22,201 nt of DNA, taken from positions 1 through 22,201 of the forward strand of contig LRSR01012281.1 of the NCBI GenBank assembly GCA_001579985.1. Reading direction: 5' to 3'. This DNA is from Hypsibius dujardini (taxonomy: Eukaryota; Tardigrada; Eutardigrada; Parachela; Hypsibiidae). Positions 19,407 through 22,201 of the stretch are shown piece after piece; positions within the stretch are counted from its first letter, which is position 1, and the number at the start of each line of letters is the position of its first letter. The position numbers and the translations under genes were made by a program. The notes beneath the pieces are model-generated. The model did not search any database. It was not told where the DNA came from and worked only from the letters and a program-made list of their open reading frames with translations.

Positions 19407-20538
19407 TAGACATTCTAAGAAATCATTCCATCAAACAACGTACTTCCACGTAGCGTGCAGTGAAGCGCTCCAGTAACTCGCTGTGCTGATCGTGAAGTCG
19501 GAAGAAAAGGGTATCGTAACCGGCGCCCAAAACAATGATCTGTGAAGTGACGGGTGAGTATGTCTTATTCCGACACTCACAAGTGCCTCCATAAATAAGC
19601 AAATTTCTTACATTGAGGGGTGCGAAGCTTGCACGAGACGATCCGGCCTCATCGGACGCAGCAAGACACTCATTGGCGTTGTTGAGAAAATCCAAAACCA
19701 CCGTGTCAATGGCTTTCATTCGGGCATAGTAGCCTCTGGAAAAAAAGGATTCACAAGGTTGGTTCTCTAAAGCAATTCCTCAATAAGCAAGAAATTAAGC
19801 TACTGTTATCAACCGATACATTGATAGAACCGATAATGATTACTCAGTTAATCGAGCGAAAAGTCCTTGAAAAACAACCAATCAAACCATCAATCAATCA
19901 ATCAATCAATCAATCAATGCATTGTTCATGCTAATGAACTAATCAATCAATAACTTTCGGAAGCCCTCAATCAATCAATCAATGCACTATTCGGGCCAAT
20001 GAATTAATCAATCAATAACTTTTGCAAGTCCTCAATCAATCAATCAATGCACTGCTCGCGCTAATGAACTAATCAATCAATAACTTCTGCAAGCACTCAC
20101 TCAATCAATCAATGCACTGCTCGTGCCAATGAATTAATCAATCAATAACTTTCGGAAGCACTCAATCAATCAATCAATGCACTGCTCGTGCTTATGAACT
20201 AATCAATCAATAACTTCTGCAAGTCCTCAATCAATCAATCGCAGTCTATCACACAGAAAACAGAGGGAGAAATTTCTCACCTGTTTATCGTCGGGGCACG
20301 CTTAACCTTCTTGGCCACGAAGTGCTGGAGGAATCGATCGTCCACGTAACCGGCTGCACACATGGAATACTTGCTGACACTGCTGAAATCGTTCGTTTTC
20401 TGGATCTGAAAAGGGGAAAAACAACAAATCAGCGGAATAAGCTTAAATATTTTTGGTTTTCTTTTCCGAATGGGCTTTCGAGAGAATTTTTTCAACTTTA
20501 TAACGCACCTGCTTATCGATATGCGTCGCGGTCGACAT
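15922..20538 (-). CDS. LCMT2: tRNA wybutosine-synthesizing protein 4 (leucine carboxyl methyltransferase 2 family)
   Basis: TYW4/LCMT2 carries out the last steps of wybutosine synthesis at position 37 of tRNA-Phe: SAM-dependent methylation and methoxycarbonylation of the yW-72 side chain. Exons (minus): 20509-20538, 20281-20405, 19612-19735, 19444-19539, 18826-19094, 18693-18759, 18196-18318, 17543-18122, 17240-17470, 17056-17168, 16399-16737, 15922-16077. Every phase closes, giving 750 residues and a TAG stop; human LCMT2 is 686. Methyltransferase marks: QKTNDFSSVSK (12-22), APTINRGYYARMKAI at the exon 2/3 join, SAM motif I VLGAGYDTLFFRL (96-108), LILAEVVLPYIDDSY (about 201-215), INYEQVEPTDPYG at the exon 6/7 join. 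Kelch propeller strands: VVVLVGG, TIFITGGRTSP, VVISGGL, LIVIGGVST, and the diagnostic C-terminus IVILGGGGNCFSFGTHFN. A short Cys/Gly/Asp repeat sits in exon 8. The exon 10 acceptor (GGTCGGTAG) is the weakest junction. Confidence 0.95.
16105..16258. repeat. CTGT array in intron 11 of TYW4/LCMT2
   Basis: CTGT/CTGC run immediately upstream of the last-exon acceptor. It reads ACAG in the transcript, complementary to the array in intron 10. Confidence 0.88.
16853..16985. repeat. CAGA array in intron 10 of TYW4/LCMT2
   Basis: Two CAGA runs (about 16855-16922 and 16947-16988) between exons 10 and 11. It reads UCUG in the transcript. Confidence 0.88.
17617..17694 (-). repeat. In-frame 21-bp coding minisatellite in TYW4 exon 8
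   Basis: Four copies of a 21-base unit encode seven residues each, of the form K-I-V-C-G-D-G or D-G-V-C-G-D-G. They sit just after the first predicted kelch strand (VVVLVGGVPKQHEG). The copies differ mainly at the first two codons. The insertion probably forms an extended loop on the propeller and contributes to the greater length relative to human LCMT2. Confidence 0.85.
18354..18662. repeat. 31-bp minisatellite in intron 6 of TYW4/LCMT2
   Basis: About ten head-to-tail units near 31 bases containing TTGATCGGTTGATTGAC plus a variable GTGTTCGT or GTGCGATCGT segment. Alternate units resemble each other more, suggesting a two-unit higher-order repeat. It fills nearly the whole intron between exons 6 and 7. 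Confidence 0.88.
19292..19408. repeat. CAGA array in intron 4 of TYW4/LCMT2
   Basis: CAGA run with few interruptions between exons 4 and 5; it reads UCUG in the transcript. Confidence 0.9.
19888..20242. repeat. 65-bp tandem repeat in intron 2 of TYW4/LCMT2
   Basis: Five units with a spacing of 65, 65, 65 and 61 bases. Each combines TCAATCAATCAATGCACTGC, a middle near CTCGTGCCAATGAA, and TAATCAATCAATAACTTTCG plus GAAG. It is a higher-order repeat that includes the TCAA tetranucleotide as its core. Confidence 0.9.
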
Positions 20539-20651
20539 TTTTAATTTTTTAACAAAATTTCGCAGCCGAAACTGAATGAGTAATTGGATGAAGGCTTACG
20601 TCACAGGGCATGAGTCATCACAGGGCATGAGTCACACATACACTCGTACCG

Positions 20652-20783
20652 CCGTATCTGAATTTCCACGCACCTACGTTTACGATGCGTACGATCATGC
20701 GTTTTGTACTTGCCCCACCGTATCTGAATTCCACGCACCTACGTTTCCCATGCGTACGATGATACGTTTTGTACTTGCCCAGC
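20652..20783. repeat. 66-bp tandem duplication
   Basis: Two near-identical units starting CCGTATCTGAATTTCCACGC, sharing CACCTACGTTT, ATGCGTACGAT and CGTTTTGTACTTGCCC. The second has one deletion and a few changes. It lies in the divergent intergenic region. Confidence 0.85.
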
Positions 20784-21400
20784 TATTTGATTGAAAACTT
20801 CCATTTTTGATTTCTCCTATTCAAATTCAAATCCTGTTCAATTTTTTAGGTCATTTTACATTGCATTTTGGAATTATTGTTTGCATTTATCCTCGGAATT
20901 ATTTTGGTCAGTTCGCTCTCATTTACGTGCCCCTCAGTGGAATGGGAGGGTGACTCACGAGTCAGACAAACAGTTTTTCACTCTCTTGGCGTGTTATTTC
21001 TTTTCGTATTCATTTCGCGTGGGCAGTTTACGTTTGATTGATTGATTGCCTGCACGCTGATTATGTGCTTTTTTTCTGGGCGCCTTTTTCCGTCCTGATA
21101 GTTTTTTAATCTGTCCTCTACGCGTCACTGTGCTCCTCAGTTATTTTGTAAGTTAAAAATCGGTCGACAGGCAAGATTTACGGAACTTTTTTCACTTCAT
21201 TGTCTGCGACAGGAAATTGCATCGGTCGTAATCAGTTGATTGATTGATTCATGAATGTCGTTTGTATTTTTTATTTTGTATTTTTTCATCTTTATATCAA
21301 TCTTTATCGGGCTTCACTTTATTAATCTGTGTCTCCATTAATTATATGTTGCATTTCTTTTACAGGTGGTCCGGAGGAAATTATTCATCCCTTGTGCTTC

Positions 21401-21511
21401 GTCTCTTCAAAGTTTGAGAATTTCTTGCTGAAAGTGAGCAGTTGATTGGTTGATTCGTCTCTTCAAAATTGGAGGATTTCTCGCTGGAAGTGAGCAGTTG
21501 ATTGGTTGATC
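21401..21511. repeat. 56-bp diverged tandem duplication
   Basis: Two units starting GTCTCTTCAAA and ending GTGAGCAGTTGATTGGTTGA, about 85 percent alike by eye, 47 bases upstream of the MINDY3-like start codon. They probably lie in the 5' leader or proximal promoter. Confidence 0.75.
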
Positions 21512-21557
21512 AACGGATCTTCGGAATTTCGTGTTTGCGTTTATTCTGCCGAAAGTC

Positions 21558-22081
21558 ATGACGGATAGCTCAGAGAGCACCACCTCCATCGCCGAAGTTA
21601 TTGATAAAGTTGCCGTGTCCAACTTAAATGGCGGAACGGGGCCGGACGTCTGGGTCGGGGAGAAACTCACGGAAGAAACGGTGAAAGATCTCTTGAAGGT
21701 ACTTTTTTTTATTCGCCTTTGATTTCGGTTTGAAGTAGAACTCGCGTGACAGGTTTTAATATAATCATAGCATTCTTCTTTTCTTTTTAGCTGGTTTGGG
21801 GGGAAGGCGGACCGGAACGGGAGAATCTCCATCGCTGGTCGCAAGGTTGATCTTCCCGAAACTCAAAATTCTCGATGAGAAATATTCGATCGTTCGTGAT
21901 CTATTTTTCGAAAACTGGAATTCTTCCGTTGCAGGTTTCGCTTTTTCTCCGAGCGAGCAAACGGCACTCGTACAGATGTTCGGTGGTCCCTGCGCCGTCA
22001 TCGCTCCCGTTCAGGCTTACCTACTGCGAAATTCAATTTATGGCTCCCGTGCGCTGGATCAGAACTGGCGGGCTAAAAACG
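21558..22081 (+). CDS. MINDY3: MINDY3/FAM188A-type deubiquitinase, N-terminal part (cut by window end)
   Basis: MINDY proteins are cysteine proteases that trim Lys48-linked polyubiquitin. Three coding exons are visible: 21558-21698 (47 codons, donor AAG|GTACTT), 21791-21845 (acceptor TTTTTAG, donor AAG|GTTGAT) and 21935-22081 (acceptor GTTGCAG, donor likely G|GTTAGG). Phases 0 and 1 agree. The joined protein has an acidic/Ser lead (MTDSSESTTS), then TVKDLLKLVWGEGG across the first junction, HRWSQGFAFSPSEQTALVQM across the second, and the catalytic motif GGPCAVIAPVQAYLLR, in which Cys is the expected nucleophile. The LVWG motif and GGPCAVIAPVQA point to MINDY3 rather than MINDY4, whose motif differs. 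The catalytic His and the rest lie beyond the window. The gene is divergent from TYW4/LCMT2. Intron 2 (89 bases) has no stop in one frame, so its readthrough frame should be ignored. Confidence 0.9.
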
Positions 22082-22099
22082 GTTAGGCGTTGAAGAGTT

Positions 22100-22151
22100 A
22101 GGCAGACAGACAAACAGGCAGGCAGACAGACAAACAGACAGACAAACAGGC

Positions 22152-22184
<33 letters not shown>

Positions 22185-22201
22185 GGCAGACAGACAGGCA
22201 G
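22100..22201. repeat. CAGA array in intron 3 of the MINDY3-like gene
   Basis: CAGA run with CAGG interruptions that begins about 20 bases after the exon 3 donor and continues past the window end. Confidence 0.85.

Larger units (their letters stand above)
20539..21557. promoter_or_regulatory. Divergent promoter region between TYW4/LCMT2 and the MINDY3-like gene
   Basis: About 1 kb lies between the two divergent start codons. It has TTACGTCA (20596-20603, CRE/ATF-like), TGAGTCA twice (20611-20617, 20628-20634) inside a duplicated TCACAGGGCATGAGTCA, and TGACTCA (20951-20957). It also has a 66-bp tandem duplication (20652-20783) and a 56-bp diverged duplication just upstream of the plus-strand gene (21401-21511). 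TTTTACAG at 21358-21365 could be the acceptor of a 5' untranslated intron. No TATA box is obvious. Regulatory function is inferred from motifs only. Confidence 0.4.

Noticed and set aside
21796-22086. Single 96-codon plus-strand frame through the MINDY3-like exons
   Set aside because: It starts at a non-ATG codon in the wrong frame of exon 2 and reads through an 89-base intron; splicing restores the conserved MINDY sequence across the junction.

Overview
The window is animal nuclear DNA. Genes are split by short spliceosomal introns. Several proteins begin with classical secretory signal peptides, two promoters have TATA-like boxes, and two genes belong to conserved eukaryotic families. Nearly every intron longer than about 250 bp holds a tetranucleotide array (CAGA/TCTG), and TTGA/TCAA arrays fill other non-coding stretches. 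The compact genes, ecdysozoan-like initiator and repeat style suggest a small ecdysozoan, possibly a tardigrade. That placement is a guess; nothing in the sequence proves it.

Layout from left to right: 1-1417 has no supported gene. 1418-2474 (minus) is a three-exon gene for a 229-residue secreted protein of unknown family, with a TATA box upstream. 2567-3325 is intergenic and holds a minisatellite of about 37 bp. 3326-14266 (minus) is an 11-exon gene that I assembled by splice phase. It encodes a 1614-residue secreted, low-complexity, modular protein with repeated dibasic (furin-type) cleavage sites, acidic stretches, Lys/Ser-rich tracts, a repeated beta-like segment and glycosylatable Ser/Thr/Asn tails. 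Its first intron may hold a small nested gene (12505-13362, weak). 14267-15921 is intergenic and holds two copies of a 121-122 bp inverted-repeat element flanked by TA, which look like a Tc1/mariner-type MITE.

15922-20538 (minus) is a complete 12-exon gene for the tRNA wybutosine-synthesis protein TYW4/LCMT2 (750 residues: methyltransferase plus kelch propeller). 20539-21557 is a head-to-head intergenic region with three AP-1-like sites, a CRE-like site and tandem repeats. 21558-22081 (plus, cut by the window end) holds the first three coding exons of a MINDY3/FAM188A-type deubiquitinase, including the catalytic Cys motif.

The two housekeeping genes may share a divergent promoter region. The two secreted-protein genes lie in tandem on the same strand. 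The most interesting item is the large secreted protein: exon phases and sequence indicate that it grew by duplication of a furin-site / acidic / Lys-Ser / beta-segment / Ser-Thr module, and that most of its introns carry tetranucleotide arrays in alternating orientation, able to pair across exons.
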